From an uncultured Eubacterium sp. (GTDB lineage Bacteria > Bacillota > Clostridia > Lachnospirales > Lachnospiraceae), in NCBI GenBank assembly GCA_900547255.1, contig URGC01000067.1, forward strand, positions 1 to 13,783: a stretch of 13,783 bases of DNA. Direction: 5' to 3'. A model generated the notes under the pieces. That model saw only the letters and a list, made by a program, of their open reading frames with translations, was not told the DNA's origin and ran no database searches. Below are positions 1 to 6,879 of the stretch, in pieces. A program made the translations under genes and the position numbers. The stretch's first letter is position 1. The number at the start of each line of letters is the position of its first letter.

Positions 1-1
1 A

Positions 2-355
2 GGGTTGATTGGTAAAAGTAAAGGCTCAGTAAGCATGTATTTAAGCAACCAGGTTGTACCACCTTCTAAGGCTCAGGAAGAGATAGCTTTAGCACTTGGA
101 CTTGCACCTGATTATTTTGAGCAGGATGAAGAGCGAGAACGAAAACTGATAAAGAATGCTGGTGCAATATCAACTATCAGTGTGGCAGATGTTGCTTCTC
201 TTATGCATATGGGAGTAAGTACTATCCGATTGGGATTGCAGCAGGGTGTTTTCCCTTGGGGATATGCAGTTAAAACCAGTGAAAATAGATGGTCCTACTT
301 CATCAATGCCAAAAGATTTGCAGATATAGAGGGAGTGGTTATTAAAAGTGATTGA
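2..355 (+). CDS. Phage DNA-binding protein with two HTH-like segments, 5'-truncated
   Basis: The reading frame is open to the left edge, so the true start lies outside the window; the first TTG inside (position 5) sits in the middle of a helix-turn-helix and is not a credible start. The visible N-terminus (GKSKGSVSMYLSN, then VPPS and an ALALGL segment) looks like the last helices of an XRE/Cro-type HTH. The second half (about residues 55-110) has a different style, with SVADVASLMHMGVSTIRLGLQQG followed by an aromatic strand region (RWSYFI), like an excisionase/MerR-type winged HTH. Two DNA-binding segments suggest a regulator or a replication/excision accessory protein. It overlaps the next gene by 8 nt and so belongs to the same early operon. 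The family is inferred from motif appearance; the exact role is unknown. Confidence 0.75.
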   Translation, partial: GLIGKSKGSVSMYLSNQVVPPSKAQEEIALALGLAPDYFEQDEERERKLIKNAGAISTISVADVASLMHMGVSTIRLGLQQGVFPWGYAVKTSENRWSYFINAKRFADIEGVVIKSD

Positions 356-1007
356 GATGCAGATACTTAAAAGCCGAGAAGAATGGCTTGAACACAGAAA
401 GCGTTATATCGGTGGTTCAGATTCCTCGGCAATAATAGGACAGAATCCATATATGTCTAATACGGATCTTTATAACATCAAGGTCGGAGCTATGGAACAG
501 CCTGACATATCAGACAAGCCCTATGTTCAGTATGGTGTGGCAGCAGAGCCATTGATAAGACAGCTCTTTGCTCTGAACTATCCTAAGTATGAGGTTCTTT
601 ATGAAGAAAATAACTCATGGCTTAACAGTGATTATCCTTTTGCAGCAGCTTCGCTTGATGGTTGGCTGGTGGAGAAAGAAACCGGCAGGCATGGCATATG
701 GGAATGTAAGACAACAGAGATAGTAAGCAGTATGCATAAAGAAAAGTGGCATGATCAGATACCAATGAATTACTATTGCCAGCTCTTACATTACTTCATG
801 GTAAGGCAGGATTGCGAATTTGCAATTTTGACAGCAATGCTTACTTGGAAGTTTGAAGACAGAGAAATCTATCAGCAGCTAAGAAACTATCACTTGGAGA
901 GGTCAGATGTTCAGCAGGATATTGATTATCTTGAACATGAGGAAAGAAAGTTCTGGGAGCGTGTTAAGGCGAGACAGCCCCCGTCATTAATATTACCAGA
1001 GATATAG
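348..1007 (+). CDS. YqaJ-family phage recombination exonuclease (lambda Exo-like)
   Basis: 219 aa, the usual size for YqaJ viral recombinases. These are 5'-3' dsDNA exonucleases of the PD-(D/E)XK fold that make single strands for an annealase. Visible family marks are the opening REEWLEHRKRYIGGSDSSAIIG block (residues about 10-31) with NPY after it, E67 in YGVAAEP, D104 in AAASLDGW, the catalytic ExK as E119-C-K121 (IWECKTTE), and a glutamine-bearing helix NYYCQLLHY near 141-149. GTG at 348 is chosen because GAGGGAG (329-335) lies 12 nt upstream; ATG at 357 is possible but has no Shine-Dalgarno of its own. It pairs functionally with the RecT gene about 1.7 kb downstream. No key residue appears to be missing. 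Confidence 0.9.
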   Translation: MIEMQILKSREEWLEHRKRYIGGSDSSAIIGQNPYMSNTDLYNIKVGAMEQPDISDKPYVQYGVAAEPLIRQLFALNYPKYEVLYEENNSWLNSDYPFAAASLDGWLVEKETGRHGIWECKTTEIVSSMHKEKWHDQIPMNYYCQLLHYFMVRQDCEFAILTAMLTWKFEDREIYQQLRNYHLERSDVQQDIDYLEHEERKFWERVKARQPPSLILPEI

Positions 1008-1017
1008 GAGGCTTAAT

Positions 1018-1533
1018 TTGAAAGATAGAATTGTTACATATGTTGTTACTGCTGCCGCAATGATAGCTTTGGCAATAGGGTTATTTAAAGGCTACACACG
1101 ATATCTGATACCTGAAGATATTAGAGAGGTGGAAGCTCAACCTATGGAACAGCTTCAGGATGTTTATGATGAAGAGATTGAATCAGAGGCAGCAGGAGAG
1201 ATTTACGACATTTATACAAGCATAGGACAGTTTTATATAACTGGTTATTGCGGTTGTGATGAGTGTTGTGGCTACTGGGCGAGTGTCAGACGTGGAAAGC
1301 CTGTTACTGGTGCCAGTGGTGAGATTTTAAAACAAGGATTTTCAATAGCAGCCGACACGGACGTTATCCCTATGGGAACCATTATTTACATTGATGGACA
1401 ACCATATAAGGTACAGGATAGAGGTTCGTATATCAAGGGTAATCGACTTGATATGTATTTTGAGACACACGAACAGGCTTTGCAGTTCAATTCGGGTTAC
1501 TATGATGTATTTGTTCGTGTTGACTGTGATTAA
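1018..1533 (+). CDS. Membrane-anchored 3D-domain (double-psi beta-barrel) protein
   Basis: 171 aa. TTG start at 1018 with AGGAGG (1006-1011) 6 nt upstream. Residues about 5-22 form one hydrophobic helix, so the protein is likely anchored in the membrane with its domain outside. An acidic linker follows (about 33-65). The C-terminal half is a 3D domain named for three aspartates: D113 (AADTDVIPMGT), D134 (QDRGSYIKG) and D145 (RLDMYF). This fold occurs in lytic-transglycosylase-like and Rpf/YocH-type cell-wall enzymes. C78, C80, C83 and C84 form an unusual Cys cluster at the start of the domain. It lies between the recombination exonuclease and a DUF1351 gene, an odd place for a wall-active protein. 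Peptidoglycan cleavage is inferred from the family and not shown here. Confidence 0.85.
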   Translation: MKDRIVTYVVTAAAMIALAIGLFKGYTRYLIPEDIREVEAQPMEQLQDVYDEEIESEAAGEIYDIYTSIGQFYITGYCGCDECCGYWASVRRGKPVTGASGEILKQGFSIAADTDVIPMGTIIYIDGQPYKVQDRGSYIKGNRLDMYFETHEQALQFNSGYYDVFVRVDCD

Positions 1534-1557
1534 CAAGTAATAAGGAGAGTATAAAAG

Positions 1558-2424
1558 ATGGAATTAAGAATTAATGAAGTATCAGTTCCTGAACAGCTTA
1601 CTTTTAATTATGAGGAGTTAAAACAGGAGCTGATGGAAAAGGTATCAATGTATGAAACATTGGTATACACAGATGAGCAGATTAAACAGGCTAAGGTGGA
1701 TAAAGCTAATCTTAATAAGCTCAAGAAAGCTCTTAATGATGAAAGAATTAAGAGAGAAAAGGTTTGGATGAATCCTTTTAATGCGTTTAAGACGCAGATT
1801 AATGATCTTATAAGTATTACGGACAAGCCTATTGCTGTAATAGATAATCAGATTAAAGAGTATGAGAAAAAGCAGAAAGAAGATAAGCGCACTGCTATCA
1901 AGGAATATTGGAATTCGTGTAATGTTCCTGAGCAGTTGAGTTTTGAAAAGATATTTGATGATAAATGGCTTAACGCATCAACTTCCATGAAATCAATTCA
2001 GGATGCTATCAATGAAGCTATTGACAAGTTTGATAATGATATGAATGTACTTGCGGATTTGCCTGAATATGCCTTTGAAGCACAGCAGACATATATTTCT
2101 ACTCTTGACGTTGGAAAGGCTTTAAATGAAGCTCACAGGCTTGCAGATATGGCAAAGAAGAAAGCTGAAATGGAAGCGGAACAGGCAAAGCGTAAGGCAG
2201 AGGAAGAGGCAAGAAAGGCTGCTGAACAGGTGGCAGTTGCAAATAATACGACTACAGAAGAATTTATTCCACCGGTTATTGACAGGGAAATGGATGCAAA
2301 AGCATTTAAAAAATCTACACCTGAAAAACAGTGGATAGCATTCCAGGCATATCTTACAACAGAAGATGCCCTTGCATTAAAGGATTTCTTTAATAGCAGA
2401 AATATAGAGTTTAAGGCAGTTTAG
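1558..2424 (+). CDS. DUF1351 family coiled-coil phage protein
   Basis: 288 aa. It matches the style of DUF1351 proteins, which sit beside recT/exonuclease genes in many Firmicute phages and have no established biochemical role. The N-terminal half is charged and helical (LNKLKKALNDERIKREKVW, then KPIAVIDNQIKEYEKKQKEDKR). A long Ala/Lys/Glu coiled coil covers roughly residues 195-230 (AEMEAEQAKRKAEEEARKAAE). The last 40 residues (EKQWIAFQAYLTTEDALALKDFFNSRNIEF) form a compact end common in this family. The start is ATG with AAGGAGAG upstream. Context suggests a helper of the recombination/annealing module; that is inference. Confidence 0.8.
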   Translation: MELRINEVSVPEQLTFNYEELKQELMEKVSMYETLVYTDEQIKQAKVDKANLNKLKKALNDERIKREKVWMNPFNAFKTQINDLISITDKPIAVIDNQIKEYEKKQKEDKRTAIKEYWNSCNVPEQLSFEKIFDDKWLNASTSMKSIQDAINEAIDKFDNDMNVLADLPEYAFEAQQTYISTLDVGKALNEAHRLADMAKKKAEMEAEQAKRKAEEEARKAAEQVAVANNTTTEEFIPPVIDREMDAKAFKKSTPEKQWIAFQAYLTTEDALALKDFFNSRNIEFKAV

Positions 2425-2443
2425 GAAAGGATAGGTAAATAAA

Positions 2444-2746
2444 ATGATTATTGCAAATGGTAATGTGGTTGAATTTAAAGGTAATATTCCAAATCTTGCT
2501 TCGGAGATAACAGGTATATTAAAAGGATTTCATGATATGGCTGCAAATCATGTAAATGAACAGTTTGCAAATGACCTGATAGACAAGTGTGTTGAGATTT
2601 CGAGAATGGACAAAGAGACTTTGGAAGAGAAATCTGATAAGGTTCGTGCCAAGAACATAGAAAGGATGAATAACATTAATGACTTTTTAGATTTTCTTAG
2701 CAATTCAATTCATGAGGCTATGAAAGCAACGAAGGGAGAGATATAA
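2444..2746 (+). CDS. Small helical phage protein of unknown function
   Basis: 100 aa, ATG at 2444 behind a purine-rich AGGAAAGGATAGG ribosome binding site. After a short beta-like start (MIIANGNVVEFKG) the protein is mostly predicted helix and acidic, with a patch KSDKVRAKNIERMNNINDFLDFLSN near the end. There is no Cys motif, membrane segment or recognisable enzyme signature. The stop is separated from the recT start by one base, so the two are translated together. I do not recognise the family. The position just before recT suggests a recombination accessory role, but the sequence gives no direct evidence of this. Confidence 0.75.
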   Translation: MIIANGNVVEFKGNIPNLASEITGILKGFHDMAANHVNEQFANDLIDKCVEISRMDKETLEEKSDKVRAKNIERMNNINDFLDFLSNSIHEAMKATKGEI

Positions 2747-2747
2747 G

Positions 2748-3650
2748 ATGGCGGTTAATAACAGTTTGGTAGCAAGACAGAATCAGAAGCTGGGACTTAC
2801 AGCATATCTTACGCAGGATGCTGTTAAGAATCAGATTAATAGTGTAATTGGTGGCAGGGATGGACAGAAGTTTATCGCTTCAATTGTATCAGCAGTTAAT
2901 ACTAATCCAGCACTTTCAGAGTGTACTAATCAGAGTATTTTATCAGCTGCACTTCTTGGAGAGTCATTGAAGCTTTCTCCTTCGCCACAGTTAGGACATT
3001 ATTACATGGTGCCGTTTAATGACAAGGAAAAGGGCAAGGTTGCACAGTTCCAGTTAGGATATAAGGGATATATCCAGCTCGCAATCAGAAGTGGACAGTA
3101 TAAGAAAATTAATGTTCTGGCTATTAAAAAGGGTGAGTTACAGTACTTCGACCCATTGAATGAAGATATACAGGTTCAGCTTATGGTTGATGACTGGGAT
3201 GCCAGAGAACAGGCAGAGACAATTGGTTATTATGCAATGTTTGAGCTTACTAATGGATTCAGGAAAGCTCTTTATTGGAGCAGGAAGCAGATGGAATCAC
3301 ATGCCTTGAAGTACTCACAGGGTTATAAGAGAGATAAGGACAAGGGTACTGCATGGACTTTCTGGAGTAAGGACTTTGATGGTATGGCATATAAAACAAT
3401 GCTGAGACAGTTAATAAGCAAGTGGGGAATTATGAGTATTGAGCTTCAGAATGCATTTGATGCGGATATGGCTGTTATCAATGAGGATGGCTCTAAGAGT
3501 TATGTTGAGAATGATGATTCTATCATTGATATGGAACAGCCACAGGAAACGCCACAGCATGATCAGATGCAGGATAATGCTACACCTGATTCTACAACAC
3601 CGGTACCACAGAATGTAAATAATGATGCACAGATGGCATTGTTCAGCTAA
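2748..3650 (+). CDS. recT: RecT-family single-strand annealing protein
   Basis: 300 aa, ATG at 2748 with AAGGGAGAG just upstream inside the end of the previous gene. RecT proteins coat ssDNA left by the phage exonuclease and anneal complementary strands. The family core is clear: HYYMVPFN (84-91), FQLGYKGYIQLAIRSGQ (101-117), NVLAIKKGELQYFDP (122-136), and the MAYKTMLRQLISKWGIMS block (213-230). The C-terminal tail after about residue 245 is acidic then Pro/Gln/Asn-rich, ending NDAQMALFS. Such variable tails are typical; a short hydrophobic tip could contact SSB, but that is inference. Partner of the YqaJ-type nuclease at 348-1007. Confidence 0.95.
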   Translation: MAVNNSLVARQNQKLGLTAYLTQDAVKNQINSVIGGRDGQKFIASIVSAVNTNPALSECTNQSILSAALLGESLKLSPSPQLGHYYMVPFNDKEKGKVAQFQLGYKGYIQLAIRSGQYKKINVLAIKKGELQYFDPLNEDIQVQLMVDDWDAREQAETIGYYAMFELTNGFRKALYWSRKQMESHALKYSQGYKRDKDKGTAWTFWSKDFDGMAYKTMLRQLISKWGIMSIELQNAFDADMAVINEDGSKSYVENDDSIIDMEQPQETPQHDQMQDNATPDSTTPVPQNVNNDAQMALFS

Positions 3651-3671
3651 TAAAGGAAAGGATATTTGATT

Positions 3672-4121
3672 ATGGAAACGATTGCATTACAGGAGCTTGT
3701 TGGTGGAGCTTTGCAGGAGAAGTTTGGAAAGGCATTTAACAGGGTTGTTGATAACTTACAGGATGTTAATACATCTTTTAAGGTTAAAAGAAAGATAACT
3801 ATTACTTTAGATTTTGTTCAGAATGAGAACAGGGATGATGTTAAGGTTGATATTTCAGTTGTTGAGAAATTAGCACCACAGTCACCAATGGAAACAGCAT
3901 TTTCTATCGGAAGGGATTTAAAGACTGGTGAAGTATATGCTGCTGAATATGGCAAGCAGATTAAGGGACAGATGTCTTTTTCAGATTTAAACACTGCAGC
4001 AAGTCCTGTTGATAATGTTGATACATCAAGAAAAATCATAGTAGATCAGTCAACAGGCGAAGTGTTAAGCGATACTATTGATGATTCAGTTGTAGATTTT
4101 AGAAAAGCAAATGTTATGTAA
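3672..4121 (+). CDS. Conserved phage protein often labelled 'replication terminator protein'
   Basis: 149 aa from ATG 3672; a TTG at 3666 in the same frame is less likely because AAAGGA (3657-3662) is 9 nt from the ATG but only 3 nt from the TTG. The pattern (IALQELVGGALQEKF, then NLQDVNTSFKVKRKITITLDF, then a basic/aromatic EYGKQIKGQMSF stretch and an acidic C-terminal tail with VDQSTGEVLS) is that of a small conserved phage family seen between recT and resolvase genes. Database labels sometimes call it 'replication terminator protein'; nothing here resembles the Bacillus Tus-like terminator, so I would not trust that name. The function is unknown and it is probably part of the recombination/replication module. 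Confidence 0.75.
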   Translation: METIALQELVGGALQEKFGKAFNRVVDNLQDVNTSFKVKRKITITLDFVQNENRDDVKVDISVVEKLAPQSPMETAFSIGRDLKTGEVYAAEYGKQIKGQMSFSDLNTAASPVDNVDTSRKIIVDQSTGEVLSDTIDDSVVDFRKANVM

Positions 4122-4143
4122 GAAAGGTAAAAGGTAAATTTAT

Positions 4144-4878
4144 ATGATTAAAGAAGCATTACAGTACATAGTTGGATTAAGTGAAGCAAGAATTCATAAT
4201 GTAACACTTCCTGATGGAACAATTCAGACATATTCTGACAAATCATTGAATCTGTTAAAGAAGGATATTCCAAAGGCTGATTATATTACAATGAATACCC
4301 TTACAAGCCTTATAGATTACATCAAGGGTGGTATTGACACAATGGCAGATAAGATGATTATTGAGGTTGAAAGTCCTACAGAAGTAACTCTTTATAGTCC
4401 ACTTGATGATAACAGAAAGCGTGAATATCTTGTTAACGTGAAAGCATTATTGCCTAATTTTGATTTCGGTACTTTTATGAACCAGGAGAAGTTCTGTATT
4501 AATTTACAGTCGAAGTTCTTGGATGAAAGGGATAGAGCTTTAATTCTTAAATTTGCAGGTACAGTTGAAGCAGGAACTGTTGCTGAGTATGGTGATGATG
4601 GCATTACACAGAAAGCCACAATTAAGACCGGCATAGCATCAAAGAGTGATGCTGTGGTTCCTAATCCAGTTAGGCTTACACCTTATAGAACATTCTTAGA
4701 AGTTGACCAGCCAGCATCAAATTTTGTATTTAGAATAAAGCAGGATAAATATGAGGGCGTTGCATGTGCTTTATTTGAAGCTGATGGTGGTGCTTGGAAG
4801 ATTGAAGCCAAGAATAACATAAAAGAGTATTTGCAGAGAGAACTTGCTGAATATACACAGTTTGTTGTTATTTCTTAA
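4144..4878 (+). CDS. DUF2303-like (YfdQ-type) conserved phage protein
   Basis: 244 aa. The C-terminal third carries VRLTPYRTFLEVDQPASNFVFR and then ALFEADGGAWKIEAK, which I recognise as the style of DUF2303 proteins (E. coli prophage YfdQ). These lie in early recombination/replication regions of phages and have no established activity. The N-terminus has a segment reading HNVTLPDGTIQTYSDKSLNLL and the middle is a mixed alpha/beta region without a clear catalytic motif. The family match is from memory of the conserved block and is moderate. It is followed by a 113-nt gap, the largest inside the early block. Confidence 0.75.
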   Translation: MIKEALQYIVGLSEARIHNVTLPDGTIQTYSDKSLNLLKKDIPKADYITMNTLTSLIDYIKGGIDTMADKMIIEVESPTEVTLYSPLDDNRKREYLVNVKALLPNFDFGTFMNQEKFCINLQSKFLDERDRALILKFAGTVEAGTVAEYGDDGITQKATIKTGIASKSDAVVPNPVRLTPYRTFLEVDQPASNFVFRIKQDKYEGVACALFEADGGAWKIEAKNNIKEYLQRELAEYTQFVVIS

Positions 4879-4942
4879 TAAAAACAGGCACTTCAAGAAG
4901 GAGATTATATATTACAAATTCAGCCTTCTTTTAACATTTGTA

Positions 4943-4980
4943 TTGCAGGGGATAGGGAATTCACAGCCTGTCCCTTGCAG
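4943..4980 (+). promoter_or_regulatory. 14-bp hairpin directly upstream of the rusA ribosome binding site
   Basis: Bases 4943-4956 can pair with 4967-4980 to give a 14-bp stem (11 Watson-Crick pairs and 3 G-U pairs) closing a 10-nt loop, GAATTCACAG. The arms are TTGCAGGGGATAGG and CCTGTCCCTTGCAG. The rusA Shine-Dalgarno AAAGGAG starts at the very next base (4981). No T-tract follows, so this is not an intrinsic terminator. It could be an RNA processing or translation-control element, or a protein-binding palindrome. The structure is seen; the function is inferred. Confidence 0.45.
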
Positions 4981-4991
4981 AAAGGAGATGC

Positions 4992-5378
4992 ATGGAGGAT
5001 ATAGTTTTTACAATAGGAATTCCACCAAGAACAAAGAAGAATAGCCAGCAGATTATTATGATAGGCGACAGACCGAGGATCATACCAAGTAAGTTGTATA
5101 AGCAGTATGAAAAGGATTGTGCTGTATTTATGCCACAGACTGAAACCATAGATAAACCTGTGAATGTTCAGGCTGTATATTATATGCCTACGAGAAGAAA
5201 AGTTGACCTCTGTAATCTGCATGAGGCTTTATGTGATGTGCTTGTGCATTATGGAGTTGTTGCAGATGATAATTCCAAGATTATAGCAACAATGGATGGC
5301 AGCAGGGTTGAATATGATAAGGAAAATCCAAGGACGGAAGTTGTTATTAGTTATGTGATTGAGAGGGTTAAGGTATGA
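4992..5378 (+). CDS. rusA: RusA-family Holliday junction resolvase
   Basis: 128 aa, a normal length for RusA. RusA dimers cut four-way junctions left by recombination or replication. Visible signature: N-terminal IGIPPRTKKNSQQ, then RRKVDLCNLHEALCDVLVHYGVVADDNSKI (residues 68-97) and the closing NPRTEVVISY. The aspartates D72 and D92/D93 match the catalytic acids, but the second Asp of the E. coli D-L-D-N motif is Cys74 here, and the Lys four residues further on is Glu78. Many Gram-positive members have a non-Asp residue at that first site, so activity is still likely. ATG at 4992 is 4 nt after AAAGGAG. The stop overlaps the next start (ATGA). Confidence 0.88.
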   Translation: MEDIVFTIGIPPRTKKNSQQIIMIGDRPRIIPSKLYKQYEKDCAVFMPQTETIDKPVNVQAVYYMPTRRKVDLCNLHEALCDVLVHYGVVADDNSKIIATMDGSRVEYDKENPRTEVVISYVIERVKV

Positions 5379-5707
5379 AATTAGGAGAGTTAGAAACTAT
5401 ACAGGATATAGTTAAAGATATATTGGAGAATGAGCCACAATCAAGAGAATCGGATAATATACTGTGTTACTTTGTATATAAGAAGATTGGTAAAGAAAAG
5501 GGTGTTGACATAGATAAAATGACATTACCTACATTCTTATTTAATATGAGCAGATATAAGCTGCCAACTATAGAGTCTATCGGAAGAACTAGAAGGAAGA
5601 TTGTTGAACAGCATCCAGAACTTTCAAGCAGTAAGAAAATTAAGGATGCAAGAAGAACTAATGAAGATACATTCAGGAGATATGCAGCAATAGGAAGTAA
5701 GGGGTGA
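5375..5707 (+). CDS. Conserved phage protein of unknown function
   Basis: 110 aa, overlapping rusA by 4 nt (ATGA), so translationally coupled to it. The body follows a pattern seen widely in Firmicute phages: an N-terminal helix (IQDIVKDILENEPQSRESDNILCYFVYKK), a middle FLFNMSRYKLPTIESIGRTRRKIVEQHPEL, and a basic tail. The conserved ESIGRTRRKIVEQHPEL segment suggests a nucleic-acid or protein contact helix. I know no biochemical role for the family. The constant position next to RusA and replication genes points to a replication/recombination accessory. Confidence 0.75.
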   Translation: MKLGELETIQDIVKDILENEPQSRESDNILCYFVYKKIGKEKGVDIDKMTLPTFLFNMSRYKLPTIESIGRTRRKIVEQHPELSSSKKIKDARRTNEDTFRRYAAIGSKG

Positions 5708-5713
5708 TGGCTT

Positions 5714-5968
5714 ATGACTGATTGGACAAAGGTTGATGATGCACTTCCAGAATTATATAAGGATTGCTGGGTTACATATGAGTTTGATAGTGGTTCAAGG
5801 GCAGTAGCGGAGAGTTATCTTGATAAGGATGGTAAATGGGCTTTCCTTAGAAGAAAATGCCATATAAAGGGCGGTATAGCACACAGAAAGGTTGTTGCAT
5901 GGATGTACAAGGTTAAGCCTGAACCATATGAGGAAAAAGAGATATGTGAGGATGAATGCAATGGCTGA
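5714..5968 (+). CDS. DUF551-like small protein
   Basis: 84 aa with AAGGGGTGAT ahead of ATG 5714. The layout W-x-K-V-x-D-x-L-P at the start (DWTKVDDALPEL), a central stretch of short beta strands, and a C-terminal VVAWMYKVKPEPYEE follow the DUF551 pattern (W...LP ... aW...P.PY). DUF551 proteins are common small phage and prophage proteins with no known activity. The stop lies 8 nt inside the next gene. The match is by pattern only, so moderate. Confidence 0.7.
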   Translation: MTDWTKVDDALPELYKDCWVTYEFDSGSRAVAESYLDKDGKWAFLRRKCHIKGGIAHRKVVAWMYKVKPEPYEEKEICEDECNG

Positions 5969-6869
5969 TGTTAAGTGGATTAAGATTGCGGTAGACATCT
6001 TTGATGATGAAAAAATGATTTTAATAAGTGATTTGCCGAAGGGCGATTCAATCATGATCGTGTGGATAAAACTCTTATGTTTAGCTGGAAAGATGAATAA
6101 CAATGGTGTATTCGCATTGAGTAATGGACTTGCTTATACAGATAAGATGCTTGCGGCAGTTTTAAAATGCAAGATATCTACTGTAAAAACAGCATTACAG
6201 GCTTTTGAGCAATTTGGCATGATTGAGGTCATAGATGGGGTTATCACAATTCCTAACTGGAATAAACATCAATCTCTGGATTCTTATGAAAAGAAGAAAG
6301 AGAGGGACAAGATGTATCAGCGTGGCAGACGAGAAGAACAGAAAGAAAAAATCGCAGATGTCAGACGATTGTCAGACGATTATATGACGACACAGTCGTC
6401 AATGTCAGACGACTGTCAGACGACACAATCGTCTTATGTCGCTGTTTCAGAAGAGAATAAGAAAGAGAATAAGATAAAGAATAGTGTGTGTGTTAATAAT
6501 AATATTAATAATGCGCCTGGTTCTTTGCACCCTTCTGGTGGCAGCACACACACAGATATTGATATACCATCAAATGGCTTAAATACTGGCATTACTCCAA
6601 TGACTGATGCGGAATATCATGAGCTTATACGCATTTATGGCAAGGATTTTGTTGACGAAAAAATCGAAAGAGCGAAGCAATATAAAAATGCTTTTAATTT
6701 CAAAACGATTAAAAAATGGTGTGAAGAGGATTACAAAAATAATAAAAAAACTTCAAAAAAATCTCAAAATCGTTTTAATAATTTTTCTCAGCGTGATGAT
6801 GTTGATATGAATGCAATGGAGTTTGCTCTTTTGAAAAATAGTGGATTGATTAGCGAGGAAAAAGGATAG
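5961..6869 (+). CDS. Phage replisome organizer (replication initiator-like) protein
   Basis: 302 aa. ATG at 5961 is preferred over longer in-frame starts: GTGAGG (5946-5951) is 9 nt upstream and MADVKWIKIAVDIFDDEKM is the usual opening of the phage replisome-organizer N-terminal family. Residues 1-110 form the winged-helix DNA-binding part (GDSIMIVWIKLLCLAGKMNNNG, then ISTVKTALQAFEQFGMIEV). Residues 111-210 are a low-complexity linker containing an 11-residue repeat (LSDDYMTTQSS at 137-147, MSDDCQTTQSS at 148-158) that encodes DNA iterons. The C-terminus (about 215-302) resembles the helical, helicase-loader-contacting end of DnaD-like proteins. Role by family: bind the phage origin and recruit host helicase loader/helicase. 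It overlaps the preceding gene by 8 nt. Confidence 0.85.
   Translation: MADVKWIKIAVDIFDDEKMILISDLPKGDSIMIVWIKLLCLAGKMNNNGVFALSNGLAYTDKMLAAVLKCKISTVKTALQAFEQFGMIEVIDGVITIPNWNKHQSLDSYEKKKERDKMYQRGRREEQKEKIADVRRLSDDYMTTQSSMSDDCQTTQSSYVAVSEENKKENKIKNSVCVNNNINNAPGSLHPSGGSTHTDIDIPSNGLNTGITPMTDAEYHELIRIYGKDFVDEKIERAKQYKNAFNFKTIKKWCEEDYKNNKKTSKKSQNRFNNFSQRDDVDMNAMEFALLKNSGLISEEKG
6359..6435 (+). repeat. Phased 11-bp iterons, probable phage replication origin
   Basis: TGTCAGACGAT occurs twice in direct tandem (6359-6369, 6370-6380) and TGTCAGACGAC twice in tandem (6403-6413, 6414-6424). The units between them and after them keep the 11-bp register: 6381-6391 TATATGACGAC (8/11 match), 6392-6402 ACAGTCGTCAA and 6425-6435 ACAATCGTCTT. 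This makes seven 11-bp units in 77 bp, about one per helical turn. GACGAC-ACA-GTCGTC (6386-6400) is also a perfect 6-bp hairpin. A partial copy, GCAGACGA, lies at 6325-6332. Iterons inside the initiator gene are the known plan of lambda O and several Gram-positive phage origins. The repeats are seen; the origin is inferred. Confidence 0.75.
6483..6511 (+). other. AT-rich tract, candidate DNA unwinding element
   Basis: About 50 nt after the iterons lies GTGTGTGTTAATAATAATA and its continuation, a run almost free of G and C from 6492 to 6508. It encodes an Asn-rich stretch (VNNNINN) of the replication protein linker, so protein function puts little constraint on it. An AT-rich tract beside iterons is the usual melting site of a replication origin. 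The assignment rests on position and composition. Confidence 0.5.
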
Positions 6870-6879
6870 GTGAAGTGAT

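Noticed and set aside
4895..4930. AAGAAGG/CCTTCTT inverted repeat
   Set aside because: Only 7 bp with a 22-nt loop in purine-rich RBS sequence; expected by chance at this level.
4844..5044. 66-aa plus-strand frame bridging the gap before rusA
   Set aside because: It overlaps two real genes, has no ribosome binding site and no meaningful sequence; the gap is better explained by the hairpin and a possible deletion scar.
5892..5960. Longer N-terminus for the replication protein from the frame open at 5892
   Set aside because: The extra residues overlap the DUF551-like gene, lack a Shine-Dalgarno, and precede the conserved family start at 5961.
6359..6435. CRISPR-like repeat array
   Set aside because: Units are 11 bp, tandem, without unique spacers, and are in a coding sequence; iterons fit better.
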